Below, piece by piece: positions 42,310 through 50,702 of a stretch of 53,486 bases of DNA. The notes beneath the pieces were generated by a model. That model did not search any database. It was not told the DNA's origin and saw only the letters and a list, made by a program, of their open reading frames with translations. The position numbers were made by a program, and so were the translations under genes. Each line of letters opens with the position of its first letter. The first letter of the stretch is position 1. The DNA is from Chloroflexi bacterium 54-19 (GTDB lineage Bacteria; Chloroflexota; Chloroflexia; Chloroheliales; Chloroheliaceae), in contig MKTJ01000061.1 in assembly GCA_001898225.1 (NCBI GenBank), positions 48,879-102,364 on the forward strand. The letters are read 5' to 3'.

Positions 42310-42430
42310 CAGAAGCCAGAAGTCAGAGGTCAGTAACCAGTAAGTTAAAACCGGGTCGCCGGAAGTTAGTAATTCGGGGAGAAATTTACCTGCTAAGAAC
42401 TCCCCACTGACCTCTGACTACTGGCTTCTG
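42310..42430. repeat. Long inverted repeat between RNase J and YkgJ genes
   Basis: Arms 42310-42334 and 42406-42430 are each 25 bases and complementary at 24 of 25 positions (they begin CAGAAGCCAG and end CTGGCTTCTG). The loop is 71 bases. Within the arms AGAAGCCAGAAGTCAGAGG is itself made of similar short units. It could form a stem in the rnj transcript and attenuate the downstream gene. Confidence 0.75.
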
Positions 42431-42441
42431 ACTACTAACGA

Positions 42442-44127
42442 TTAAATTTTCATAATCAGAGGCATCACCACCGGGCGGCGTTTGACCTGGGCGTAGAGCA
42501 AATCGCCCACGAAATCCTTGACCCGTTTGATAGTCGCGGCCCGGTCGCCCAAAAGGTCTTCCTGGCCGAATTGCTCCTCAACCCGGCTCCGAACGTAATC
42601 CAGCAGTTCCCCGGCCTCGCGCATGTAGACAAAGCCCCGGCTGACCACGTCCACCGACCCGGCCAACATCCCGCTTTCGGCATCCGCCACCAGGACAATC
42701 ATTAAAATACCGTCGCGAGCCAGCAGGCCCCGGTCCTTGATAACCACGTCCCCGATGTCACCGACCGTCGAGCCATCCACGAAAATCGGCCCCGCCGGGA
42801 CCGTCCCGGTGATGCCGCCAAAATCCGGCCCGAACTCCGCGACCTTGCCGTTTTCCATAATCAAGACATTCGACTCTTCGTAACCGAGTTCCTGGGCCAG
42901 TTTGCCGTAAAGGGAGAGGTGGCGCGGCTCGCCGTGAATCGGCATCACATAGCGCGGTTTGACCAGGTTTATCATCAGTTTGAGTTCTTCCTGGCTGGCG
43001 TGGCCCGATACGTGGACCCGCTGGATGGCGCTGTAGATGACATTCGCTCCCTGGCGGACCAGGCTGTTGATAATCCGGCCTACCGAGGTTTCGTTGCCGG
43101 GGATGGGCGTGGCCGAAATAATGACCGTATCACCCGGCTGGATTGAAAGGGTCTTGTGTTCCTTGTTGGCAATCCGGCTCAGGACGGCCATCGGCTCGCC
43201 CTGCGCCCCGGTCACGACATAGGCTACCTGTAAAGGATGCTGGTTGGCGGCTTCTCCGGCCTTGATAAGGGTATTTTCGGGAATATCCAGGTAGCCGAGG
43301 TCGCGGGCCATCGCCACGTTGTTTTCCAGGCTGCGGCCCAGCGGGGCCACCTTGCGCCCGTACTTGTAGGCAGTATCCAGGACCTGCTGGACCCGCGAAA
43401 TCAGGGAGGCAAAGGTCGCGACGATAATCCGGCCCTCGGCGTCACGGAAAATCTGGTCGAACGCCTGGGTGACGACCGACTCGCTGGGGGTCATGCCCGG
43501 CGACTCGACGTGAACGCAATCACTCATCAGGAGATCCACACCCCGGTTGCCGATTTCCGCCAGCTTGCCGAATTCGGTTACTTTACCGTCCACGGGGGTC
43601 TGGTCGAACTTGAAGTCGCCGGTATGGACGATTAAGCCTGCCGGGCTGGTAATTGCCAGCCCCACCCCATCCGGCACCGAATGGGATACCCGGAAGAACT
43701 CCACTTTGAAGGCCCCGGCCTGGATAACGTCGTTCGGGTTTACCACGTGGATTTGGGCGCCTTCGACCAGTTTGCGTTCTTTGAGTTTGACCCGGACCAG
43801 CCCGGCGGTCAGGCGGGTGCAATAGAGGGGTAGACGAATACCGAGTTGAGGCAACAGATAGGGTAAAGCGCCAATATGGTCTTCGTGGCCGTGCGTCAGA
43901 AAAATAGCCCGGATGTGGTCGAGTTTATCTTGAAGATAGGTAATATCGGGGATAACCAGGTCTACCCCGTACATATCGGCGGTCGGAAAGCCCAGGCCGA
44001 CATCTACCAGGATAATATCGTCGCCATATTCGAAGCAGGTAATATTTTTACCCACTTCACCCACGCCGCCCAGGGGTATAACTTTTACACGGGATTGCGA
44101 CGGGGCCTCTATTTGTATATCGTCCAA
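42442..44127 (-). CDS. rnj: Ribonuclease J
   Basis: 561 residues from a TTG at 44127 with GAGG six bases upstream. The metallo-beta-lactamase motif THGHEDH (78-84) and later zinc ligands (HTGDFKFD, HVSGHASQEEL) plus the beta-CASP region identify RNase J. It is close to the usual length of about 555 residues. The enzyme has 5'-3' exonuclease and endonuclease activity on mRNA and rRNA precursors, working in the cytoplasm. It is the upstream gene of a minus-strand pair with the YkgJ-like gene. Confidence 0.95.
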   Translation of the reverse strand: MDDIQIEAPSQSRVKVIPLGGVGEVGKNITCFEYGDDIILVDVGLGFPTADMYGVDLVIPDITYLQDKLDHIRAIFLTHGHEDHIGALPYLLPQLGIRLPLYCTRLTAGLVRVKLKERKLVEGAQIHVVNPNDVIQAGAFKVEFFRVSHSVPDGVGLAITSPAGLIVHTGDFKFDQTPVDGKVTEFGKLAEIGNRGVDLLMSDCVHVESPGMTPSESVVTQAFDQIFRDAEGRIIVATFASLISRVQQVLDTAYKYGRKVAPLGRSLENNVAMARDLGYLDIPENTLIKAGEAANQHPLQVAYVVTGAQGEPMAVLSRIANKEHKTLSIQPGDTVIISATPIPGNETSVGRIINSLVRQGANVIYSAIQRVHVSGHASQEELKLMINLVKPRYVMPIHGEPRHLSLYGKLAQELGYEESNVLIMENGKVAEFGPDFGGITGTVPAGPIFVDGSTVGDIGDVVIKDRGLLARDGILMIVLVADAESGMLAGSVDVVSRGFVYMREAGELLDYVRSRVEEQFGQEDLLGDRAATIKRVKDFVGDLLYAQVKRRPVVMPLIMKI

Positions 44128-44363
44128 AAAAGCCTCATGTCCTGTTTAGTCCGGCGCGAATCCAGGCCATACCCCAAAATCCCTTCTGCAAAGCTAATTT
44201 TAAAAGCTTTGTAAGAAGGGCGGAAACGGTGTTTTAACTGGTAAAGGCGCGGACAACGCCGCCCACGCTCGTTACCATGTCGATTTTGAACCGCTTTCCC
44301 ATAAAAAGGGGCCAGCCGGGAACAGGTGCCGGGTGATGTTAAAAAGCCACAATAAAAACTTAA

Positions 44364-44385
44364 AAGGCTAATTCGTAATAGCCTT
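44364..44385 (-). terminator. Probable terminator of the small membrane-protein gene
   Basis: On the minus strand AAGGCTA (44385-44379) pairs with TAGCCTT (44370-44364) around an 8-base loop and is followed by TTAAGTTTTTATTG. It begins 13 bases after the stop at 44399. The T-run is interrupted. Confidence 0.6.
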
Positions 44386-44398
44386 AAAATTCCAAAAA

Positions 44399-45106
44399 TC
44401 AGGCCGTGGCGAGATGGCGCTCAATCTCGGCAATCAGGGCGGGACGGTCTTCCAGGGCCGGGTAAAGTAGAAGATAGTCCGGCTTCCAGGCCTGGGGATA
44501 AAGGACACGTAGCCAGGGGCTCAGGGCGCGGCCATCAGGGCGCGTGCAGCGCGCCCGGATAGCCTGGAGTTGGCGGCGGCGAGCCTGGACCTGGCGGCGG
44601 CGCAGGCGGCGGTTTTCCCGCAAATCGGCCTCACTCAAAAAGGCCGCCACTTCGTCCGGTTCCTCGTCCTCTTCCAGTTCGGCTTCCTCCGGCAGGATAG
44701 CGGTCGTCTCCGCGTCGGAAGGCGCGGCCACGCGCAGGGTTGCCGGGGCGTCTTCCTCCGGCTCCTGCAAAACATCTATCGCGCTGATTTCATTCCAGCG
44801 ATAGTAAAGCCGGTAGCCGGGCGCGTACAACAAAATGCCGCTTTCGTCGAGGCGCACTTCCGAAAGCATTTCAACGATCACGTACCAGGCCGTCGCCAGG
44901 CAACCCAGGGCCACCAGGCTCAAAAAGAAGGCCGGGACGGTCGTATTGAAGTTGAGGCCGAAAAGATTGGGGTCGGAAGGTTTGGCCGAAACGCCACTCC
45001 ACAGGCCCAGGGCTTTGCGGCCACTGTAAAGCGCGATAACAGCCAGGGTCAAAAGGACCACCCCGGCCCGTATCCGGCCCGCCCGCGATAAACGGTAAAT
45101 TTTCAT
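44399..45106 (-). CDS. Two-helix membrane protein with PH-like cytosolic part
   Basis: 235 residues from the ATG at 45106, which has GGGAG eight bases upstream; the TTG at 45121 is an unlikely alternative. Two hydrophobic segments (RAGVVLLTLAVIALYSG and AFFLSLVALGCLATAWYVI) precede EVRLDESGILLYAPGYRLYYRWNEISAID, a strand pattern like bacterial PH (bPH) domains, which often sense or bind membrane. Then comes an acidic run (EEAELEEDEEPDE) and a strongly basic coiled segment RENRRLRRRQVQARRRQ. I do not recognise a named family. It stands between RNase J and the uracil-DNA glycosylase gene on the same strand and has its own probable terminator. Confidence 0.7.
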   Translation of the reverse strand: MKIYRLSRAGRIRAGVVLLTLAVIALYSGRKALGLWSGVSAKPSDPNLFGLNFNTTVPAFFLSLVALGCLATAWYVIVEMLSEVRLDESGILLYAPGYRLYYRWNEISAIDVLQEPEEDAPATLRVAAPSDAETTAILPEEAELEEDEEPDEVAAFLSEADLRENRRLRRRQVQARRRQLQAIRARCTRPDGRALSPWLRVLYPQAWKPDYLLLYPALEDRPALIAEIERHLATA

Positions 45107-45191
45107 CCCGTGGTCTCCCAAAGCCCGGCCAGCCGCGAAAGCGGGCCGGTCTCCGGCGATTTAATTGTAAATTGAAAGTCTTTTTTCATAT

Positions 45192-46343
45192 TTAGAACAT
45201 GGTCAACTGCTCGCCGGGCGCTTCCGGGCGTTTCTTGCGTGGTTTGGCTGGGTCCCCCTGCGGTTTGCGGCTGCGCTCGGTCTTCCCGGCCTCGGCCAGC
45301 GATAGACCCGGCGCGACTTCAGCCTGGGCCGCCAGGGCGGTCAAATCTCCTGCGCCATTAGACTTTTTAGTGTTACCATCACCGGGCTTATCAGTAACCC
45401 CCTTTTCGGCGGGAGCAGCTTTAGCCTTCCGGGGTCGCGCCGCTTTTTTCTCCGGGGCCGCGCTAGCTTCCAGGACTACCTGGACCGTTTGCGCCGGGGC
45501 TTCCGCTTCTGGTTGCAAGGCTTCGGTGGACAAAACATTCACAGGCGCGAGGCTGGTTGGCACAGGTGCCTCTTCGGCTTGCAGGGTTTCGCCCACCGGG
45601 GCCACGAAAGGCGCGGGCCGTTCGGGCTCCTCTTTTAACGGTTCAGGCGAAACTTTGGTTTCGAAAATGGCCGTGGCGTCGGCAATAAGCTGTTTGGCAG
45701 ACGCGGACAGCGGCTTAGCCGGGGCTGGTGCTTCGGCCTCCTCGGTTACAGGGTAGCCCCAGATTTCGTTGCGGGCCAGTTCTTCGGCGCGGGCGAGCAG
45801 GGCCGGGATTTGCAAGCCGTCTGCCTTAAACTTCGGCAAAGTCCGGTCGCGGTCCCGCAGGGCCGCCGAAGGGTGGAACATTGGCAGGTAGAGTCGACCA
45901 TCGGCCTGTTTCACCTGGCCGTGAATCTGCGAAATGTACTGGCCGGGCCAGTAACGAGCCATCGAAAAACGGCCCAGCGTGACAATCAACCGGGGGTTGA
46001 TAGCGGCAATCTGGCGGTCCAGGTAAGGCTTGCAGGCCGCCATCTGTTCGGGTGTCGGGTCGAGGTTCTGGGGCGGGTGGCACTTTACGACATTGGCGAT
46101 AAAGACATCTTCGCGGGGCAGTTTAATAGCGTCGAGTAGTTTATTAAGTAACTGGCCGGAAGGCCCCACAAACGGGCGGCCCTGCTGGTCTTCGTGAAAG
46201 CCGGGAGCCTCGCCAATAAACATAACCCGTGCATGCGGACTGCCTTCGCCGGGAACCGTATTGGTCCGGTGACGACAAAGGTCGCATTTGGTACAAACCG
46301 CCACTTCACGGGCTATTTTTTCGAGTTCTGAAGCCGCTGACAT
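45192..46343 (-). CDS. Type-4 (iron-sulfur) uracil-DNA glycosylase with long C-terminal tail
   Basis: 383 residues from ATG 46343. The catalytic part (residues 1-190) has four cysteines at 17, 20, 88 and 104 that fit the 4Fe-4S ligands, motif GEAPGFHEDQ (GEAPG at 44-48) and MFHPSAAL with H157. It removes uracil from DNA to start base-excision repair. Typical family members end near 200 residues; here a 190-residue Ala/Pro/Glu/Lys-rich tail is added, which looks disordered and basic at its end (RKPQGDPAKPRKKRPEA). The last residues are EQLTMF, a form like the QLxLF sliding-clamp motif. A promoter with a palindromic site is upstream. Confidence 0.9.
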   Translation of the reverse strand: MSAASELEKIAREVAVCTKCDLCRHRTNTVPGEGSPHARVMFIGEAPGFHEDQQGRPFVGPSGQLLNKLLDAIKLPREDVFIANVVKCHPPQNLDPTPEQMAACKPYLDRQIAAINPRLIVTLGRFSMARYWPGQYISQIHGQVKQADGRLYLPMFHPSAALRDRDRTLPKFKADGLQIPALLARAEELARNEIWGYPVTEEAEAPAPAKPLSASAKQLIADATAIFETKVSPEPLKEEPERPAPFVAPVGETLQAEEAPVPTSLAPVNVLSTEALQPEAEAPAQTVQVVLEASAAPEKKAARPRKAKAAPAEKGVTDKPGDGNTKKSNGAGDLTALAAQAEVAPGLSLAEAGKTERSRKPQGDPAKPRKKRPEAPGEQLTMF

Positions 46344-46417
46344 GCTTGATTATTATTACAGGTTCGCTTTGACGCCTTTGGCATCAAAAGCCGGGTTTAA
46401 TTAGAAAATCTGGTTCA

Positions 46418-46447
46418 ATTATACCCTTTTGGAGCGACATGTCGCAA
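46418..46447 (-). promoter_or_regulatory. Promoter and palindromic operator candidate for the uracil-DNA glycosylase gene
   Basis: On the minus strand TTGCGA (46447-46442), an 18-base spacer and TATAAT (46423-46418) form a good sigma-70-like promoter about 75 bases before the gene. A perfect 12-base palindrome GCGACATGTCGC (46434-46445) overlaps the -35 and the spacer and would suit a dimeric repressor. Confidence 0.5.
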
Positions 46448-46581
46448 GTTAGGGCAATAGTCAGGCAGAGTAATGCAAAGTCGTTTGCCCATAAAAGGCA
46501 CGAAACAACGTTCACCCGTAAAGGGCGCGTTCAACGGGATTCCGAAAAATACCATTAACGTCTGACCCACCCTAGAATAGT

Positions 46582-46607
46582 GTCATTCCAAGCGTAGTCG
46601 AGGAATC
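46582..46607 (+). repeat. Dispersed palindromic repeat, copy 2 (partial)
   Basis: GTCATTCCAAGCGTAGTCGA and following GGAATC share the GAGCGTAGCGA-type core and arm arrangement of the copy at 41070, with several differences. ATTCC and GGAAT arms pair. The GGTCC-GTT-GGACC part is missing here. Confidence 0.5.
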
Positions 46608-46660
46608 AAGCCCGTAGGGTTCCCTTTGGGCAGCGCCGATGGCGAATGTCACAGTCAATA

Positions 46661-46684
46661 TTGCAGAGAATCGTAATTCTGCAA
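46661..46684 (+). repeat. Intergenic hairpin
   Basis: TTGCAGA (46661-46667) and TCTGCAA (46678-46684) pair over 7 bases around GAATCGTAAT. No T-run follows and no gene is adjacent on either side; its purpose is unclear. Confidence 0.4.
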
Positions 46685-46790
46685 TTTAGCCATAGATTGA
46701 CACACATGCAAATTGCAACTCTCAGGTTAGGGCAGTTCAGGGCAAATGCAAAGTCCGAAAAGCAATTCATATACCTGCGACCGTGCTATT

Positions 46791-46832
46791 GTCCAACGGA
46801 CCGGAGATTCCTCACTTCGTTCGGAATGACAA
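46791..46832 (-). repeat. Dispersed palindromic repeat, copy 3, inverted
   Basis: Read on the minus strand it runs TGTCATTCCGAACGAAG, then TGAGGA and ATCTCCGGTCCGTTGGAC, the last 18 bases identical to 41090-41107. It shows that these elements spread as units. The GGTCC and GGAC arms form the same hairpin. Such short palindromes resemble REP-type elements of bacteria. Confidence 0.65.
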
Positions 46833-46905
46833 TTTGGGGGGCTGTACCTTACGCAAAAGGCGAATTCCGTTCCCCGTTATATCGTTAAACGCCGAAAAGT
46901 CTCTC

Positions 46906-46934
46906 TTTATTTTATAAAGAATATAGTATACAAT
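46906..46934 (+). promoter_or_regulatory. Possible promoter of the fucose/xyloside operon
   Basis: TACAAT at 46929-46934 has TTTATT (46906-46911) 17 bases upstream, a weak -35. A second -10-like TATAGT overlaps at 46922-46927. The region just upstream of the operon is the most AT-rich of the gap. Confidence 0.35.
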
Positions 46935-46986
46935 AATTAATACCCAACTCAGGTCCCTTTAATAAAGCCAATCACAGGAGATAGCT

Positions 46987-48336
46987 ATGCCAGTCACAAT
47001 TACGGGAGTGACCGCCAGAGACATCCGGTTCCCGACTTCTCGCTCGCTTGATGGTTCCGACGCCATGAACCCCGACCCCGATTATTCGGCGGCCTACGTT
47101 GTTTTGCATACCGATAGCCCCGCCGGGCTGGAAGGGCATGGCCTGACTTTTACTATAGGCCGGGGTAACGAACTTTGCGTCGAGGCCATCAAGGCACTAT
47201 CTTATCTCGTGATTGGCCGCACCCTCAAATCATTTACCGCCGATATGGCCGGGTTCTGGCGGCATATTACCGGTGACAGCCAGTTGCGCTGGCTCGGCCC
47301 CGAAAAGGGGGTCATTCACCTGGCGACCGCCGCTATCGTCAACGCGGTCTGGGACCTGTACGCCAAGGCCGAGGGTAAACCACTCTGGAAACTGCTGGCC
47401 GATATGACCCCGGAGGAGGTGGTCGGCTGTATCGACTTCCGCTATATCACCGACGCCCTGACCCCGGCAGAAGCCCTCGAAATCCTGCGCCGCAACGCCC
47501 CCACCAAGGCCCAGAGGGAAGCCGATTTGCTCGAAAACGGCTATCCGTCATACACTACCTCCGCCGGGTGGCTCGGCTACGATGACGCTAAAATCCGGCG
47601 GCTCTGCCAGGAAGGGATGGACGCGGGTTGGACCCATTTCAAGCTAAAAGTCGGGGCCGACCTAGAGGATGACATCCGGCGAGCCCGGATTGTCCGCGAA
47701 ACTATCGGGCCGGATTTCAAGCTAATGTTTGACGCTAACCAGCGCTGGGACGTGGGTGAAGCTATCGCGAACATGGGCCGGTTGGCCGAGTTTAACCCCT
47801 GGTGGATTGAGGAACCAACCAGCCCGGACGATGTCCTGGGCCACGCCGCGATTGCCCGCGCCATCGAGCCGATTGGCGTCGCGACCGGCGAGCATTGCCA
47901 GAACCGGGTTATCTTCAAACAGCTATTACAGGCCAAAGCCATTTCGTTCTGCCAGATTGATAGCTGCCGCCTGGGCGGGGTAAACGAAATCCTGGCCGTG
48001 CTGCTGATGGCCGCCAAGTTCGGCGTACCGGTCTGCCCGCACGCGGGCGGGGTCGGCCTGTGCGAATACGTCCAGCATCTTTCCATGTTCGATTATATCG
48101 CAGTCAGCGCCTCGCTTGAAAACCGGCTCGTGGAGTTCGTAGACCACCTGCACGAACACTTCTTCGACCCGGTGACCATGCGGAACGGGCGCTATATGCC
48201 CCCGCAAATGCCCGGCTACAGCATCACAATGCGGCCCGAATCGCTCGATTTTTACGAATTCCCGGTTGGCCCGGCCTGGTCTGCGACCAGTGCGACTTCG
48301 ATAAGTTCAAACGGGTTGGATACCTCGCTCCTTTAG
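46987..48336 (+). CDS. L-fuconate dehydratase (enolase superfamily)
   Basis: 449 residues, ATG with AGGAGA upstream. The N-terminal capping domain begins ITGVTARDIRFPTSRSLDGSD, as in XCC FucD and human ENOSF1. The barrel has the K219-x-K221 pair in HFKLKVG, the acids in FDANQRWD, IEEPTSPDD and TGEHCQN, and H352 in CPHAGGVG. It dehydrates L-fuconate to 2-keto-3-deoxy-L-fuconate using magnesium in the cytoplasm. First gene of a four-gene + strand operon whose last gene could be the matching lactonase. The kinase-free fucose pathway would also need dehydrogenases and an aldolase, which are not in the window. Confidence 0.9.
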   Translation: MPVTITGVTARDIRFPTSRSLDGSDAMNPDPDYSAAYVVLHTDSPAGLEGHGLTFTIGRGNELCVEAIKALSYLVIGRTLKSFTADMAGFWRHITGDSQLRWLGPEKGVIHLATAAIVNAVWDLYAKAEGKPLWKLLADMTPEEVVGCIDFRYITDALTPAEALEILRRNAPTKAQREADLLENGYPSYTTSAGWLGYDDAKIRRLCQEGMDAGWTHFKLKVGADLEDDIRRARIVRETIGPDFKLMFDANQRWDVGEAIANMGRLAEFNPWWIEEPTSPDDVLGHAAIARAIEPIGVATGEHCQNRVIFKQLLQAKAISFCQIDSCRLGGVNEILAVLLMAAKFGVPVCPHAGGVGLCEYVQHLSMFDYIAVSASLENRLVEFVDHLHEHFFDPVTMRNGRYMPPQMPGYSITMRPESLDFYEFPVGPAWSATSATSISSNGLDTSLL

Positions 48337-48370
48337 GGAATCCGGCTCTTAAAAAGAAAATTGGGAGACT

Positions 48371-50692
48371 ATGAAGTTTAATGATGGTTTCTGGCATATG
48401 CGGCCAGGCGTCACCCCGCATTTCGCCGCCGAAGCACACGAAATCCTGAGCGACGCCAACTCCCTGACCGTTTACGCCCCGACCCGGCGGATTGTCAGTC
48501 GCGGCGATACCCTCAATCTGCCCGTGATTACCGTCAAGCTTTTCTCACCGGCCCCGAACATCATCGGGGTCAGGCTGACCCACTTCGCGGGTGGTCGGCC
48601 CCAAAAGCCGGAGTTCGAACTTTTTGGCGCGCAAGACCACGAAGTCCAGGTTGTAACCGATACCGAACAGGCCAGCCTGACCAGCGGCCAGCTTACCGCC
48701 CGTTTCAAACGTAACGCCCCCTGGGCCCTCGATTTCCTCGATGGCAACAAGGTTATTACCCGGACGGCGGGGAAGGGCAGCGGCTATGCCGATACCCCGG
48801 AAGGCCGCTTCATGCTCGAACGGCTGATGCTCTCGGTCGGTGAATGTGTCTACGGCCTGGGTGAGCGCTTTACCCCCTTTGTCAAAAACGGCCAGGTAAT
48901 CGACCTCTGGAACGAGGACGGCGGCACCGCCAGCGAAATAACCTACAAAAACATTCCTTTCTACCTGACCAATCGCGGCTATGGCATCTTTATCAACCAC
49001 TCCGAAAGGGTCCAGCTTGAAGTCGCCTCAGAAACGGTCGAAAGCGTCCAGTTCAGCGTACCGGGCGAAACTTTAGAATATTTTGTAATTTACGGTCCGA
49101 CCCCCAAGGAAGTCCTGCAACGCTATACCGCCCTGACAGGTCGCCCGGCCCTGCCTCCGGCCTGGACCTTCGGCCTCTGGCTGACCACCTCCTTTACCAC
49201 CAACTACGATACTGCCACGGTCAACAGCTTTATCCAGGGGATGGCCGACCGTGACATTCCGCTCCACGTCTTCCACTTCGACTGCTTCTGGATGAAAGAG
49301 TTCCATTGGGTCGATTTCCTGTGGGACGAACGGGTCTTCCCCGACCCCGCCGGGATGCTGCGCGACCTGAAAGCGCGAGGGCTAAAAATCTGCGTCTGGA
49401 TTAACTCCTACATAGCCCAGCAATCGGCCATGTTCGAGGAAGGCAAGGCGGGCGGCTATCTCCTGAAACGGCCCAACGGTGATGTCTGGCAGTGGGATAT
49501 GTGGCAGGCCGGGATGGGCCTGGTCGACTTTACCAACCCGGACGCCTGCAAGTGGTACGGCGACAAGCTGCGGACCTTAATTGATATGGGTGTGGACTGT
49601 TTCAAGACCGACTTTGGCGAACGGATTCCGACCGACGTGGTCTACTTCGATGGCTCCGACCCGGTCAAGATGCACAACTACTACACCTTCCTCTATAACA
49701 AGGTTGTCTTTGAAGTCCTGGAAGAAAAACTGGGTATCGGTGAAGCGGCATTGTTCGCCCGCTCGGCCACGACCGGCGGCCAGCAGTTCCCGGTCCACTG
49801 GGGCGGCGACAGCATGGCCTCGTTCGAATCAATGGCCGAAACCTTGCGCGGCGGCCTCTCGCTGGCTCTCTCCGGCTTCGGCTTCTGGAGCCACGACATC
49901 GGCGGCTTCGAGGCGACCGCCACCGCGGCCCTCTACAAGCGCTGGTGCGCCTTTGGCCTGCTTTCTTCCCATAGCCGCTTACACGGCAGCCAATCGTACC
50001 GGGTGCCGTGGCTGTTCGACGAAGAAGCGGTGGACGTGCTGCGCTACTTCACGAAACTAAAATGCCGCCTGATGCCCTATCTCTTTGGAAAAGCCGTCGA
50101 AGCCCACCAGACCGGCACGCCCATCCTGCGGGCGATGGTCCTCGAATTCCCCGACGACCCGGCCTGTGACTATCTCGACCGCCAGTACATGCTGGGCGAC
50201 AACCTGCTGGTGGCCCCGGTCTTTACCGACGACGGCCAGGTCAGTTTCTACGTCCCGGAAGGGCGCTGGACCCATTTCCTGAACGGGGAAACCTACGAGG
50301 GCGGGCGCTGGTACAAGGAAACCTATTCCTATATGAGCCTGCCGCTGCTGGCCCGGCCCGGCGCGATTATCCCGCTCGGCAGCAACGACACCCAACCCGA
50401 CTACGATTTTGTCGATGGCGTGGCCTTCCATGTCTTCGAACTCGCCGAAGGGGCCAACCGCCGGGTGGAAGTACCGGCCACGACCGGCGAAACAGCCCTG
50501 GCTATCGAAGTCAGCCGGAACGGCAACGAAATCAAAGTAAAGGCGGAAGGCTCGGCCCGCAACTGGAAACTGTTGCTGCGCGGGACCGGGGAAGTCGCCG
50601 GGGTAACCAACGGCGCTTCCGAAACAAATGACCAGGGCGTGCTGGTAACCCCGGAGGCGGGCCAGGACGAACTGACCATTACATTGAATTGA
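48371..50692 (+). CDS. yicI: GH31 alpha-xylosidase, YicI type
   Basis: 773 residues, one more than E. coli YicI, to which it matches all along its length. The N-terminal beta-sandwich is followed by PTPKEVLQRYTALTGRPALPPAW (conserved core TGRPALPPAW), the nucleophile D414 in CFKTDFGERIP, the acid/base D480 in HWGGDSMAS, and GFGFWSHDIGG in the substrate pocket. It releases alpha-linked xylose from isoprimeverose and xyloglucan fragments in the cytoplasm. The start at ATG 48371 follows GGGAG. It lies 34 bases after the fuconate dehydratase gene and 10 before the LLM oxidoreductase gene. Confidence 0.95.
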   Translation: MKFNDGFWHMRPGVTPHFAAEAHEILSDANSLTVYAPTRRIVSRGDTLNLPVITVKLFSPAPNIIGVRLTHFAGGRPQKPEFELFGAQDHEVQVVTDTEQASLTSGQLTARFKRNAPWALDFLDGNKVITRTAGKGSGYADTPEGRFMLERLMLSVGECVYGLGERFTPFVKNGQVIDLWNEDGGTASEITYKNIPFYLTNRGYGIFINHSERVQLEVASETVESVQFSVPGETLEYFVIYGPTPKEVLQRYTALTGRPALPPAWTFGLWLTTSFTTNYDTATVNSFIQGMADRDIPLHVFHFDCFWMKEFHWVDFLWDERVFPDPAGMLRDLKARGLKICVWINSYIAQQSAMFEEGKAGGYLLKRPNGDVWQWDMWQAGMGLVDFTNPDACKWYGDKLRTLIDMGVDCFKTDFGERIPTDVVYFDGSDPVKMHNYYTFLYNKVVFEVLEEKLGIGEAALFARSATTGGQQFPVHWGGDSMASFESMAETLRGGLSLALSGFGFWSHDIGGFEATATAALYKRWCAFGLLSSHSRLHGSQSYRVPWLFDEEAVDVLRYFTKLKCRLMPYLFGKAVEAHQTGTPILRAMVLEFPDDPACDYLDRQYMLGDNLLVAPVFTDDGQVSFYVPEGRWTHFLNGETYEGGRWYKETYSYMSLPLLARPGAIIPLGSNDTQPDYDFVDGVAFHVFELAEGANRRVEVPATTGETALAIEVSRNGNEIKVKAEGSARNWKLLLRGTGEVAGVTNGASETNDQGVLVTPEAGQDELTITLN

Positions 50693-50702
50693 GGCTAAAC
50701 CG

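Larger units (their letters stand above)
46344..46986. other. Long intergenic region with repeats, udg / fucD
   Basis: 643 bases between divergent genes and the longest gap. It holds the glycosylase promoter, two diverged direct copies of a roughly 45-base unit (46443-46487 and 46712-46757, sharing GTTAGGGCA and AATGCAAAGTC), a hairpin at 46661-46684 and two partial copies of the palindromic repeat (46582-46607 and 46791-46832). A small open frame at 46646-46888 overlaps these and is most likely not a gene. Confidence 0.55.

Noticed and set aside
46646..46888. An 80-codon + strand frame in the udg/fucD gap
   Set aside because: It runs through the hairpin and repeat copies, has no ribosome binding site and no recognisable protein pattern.
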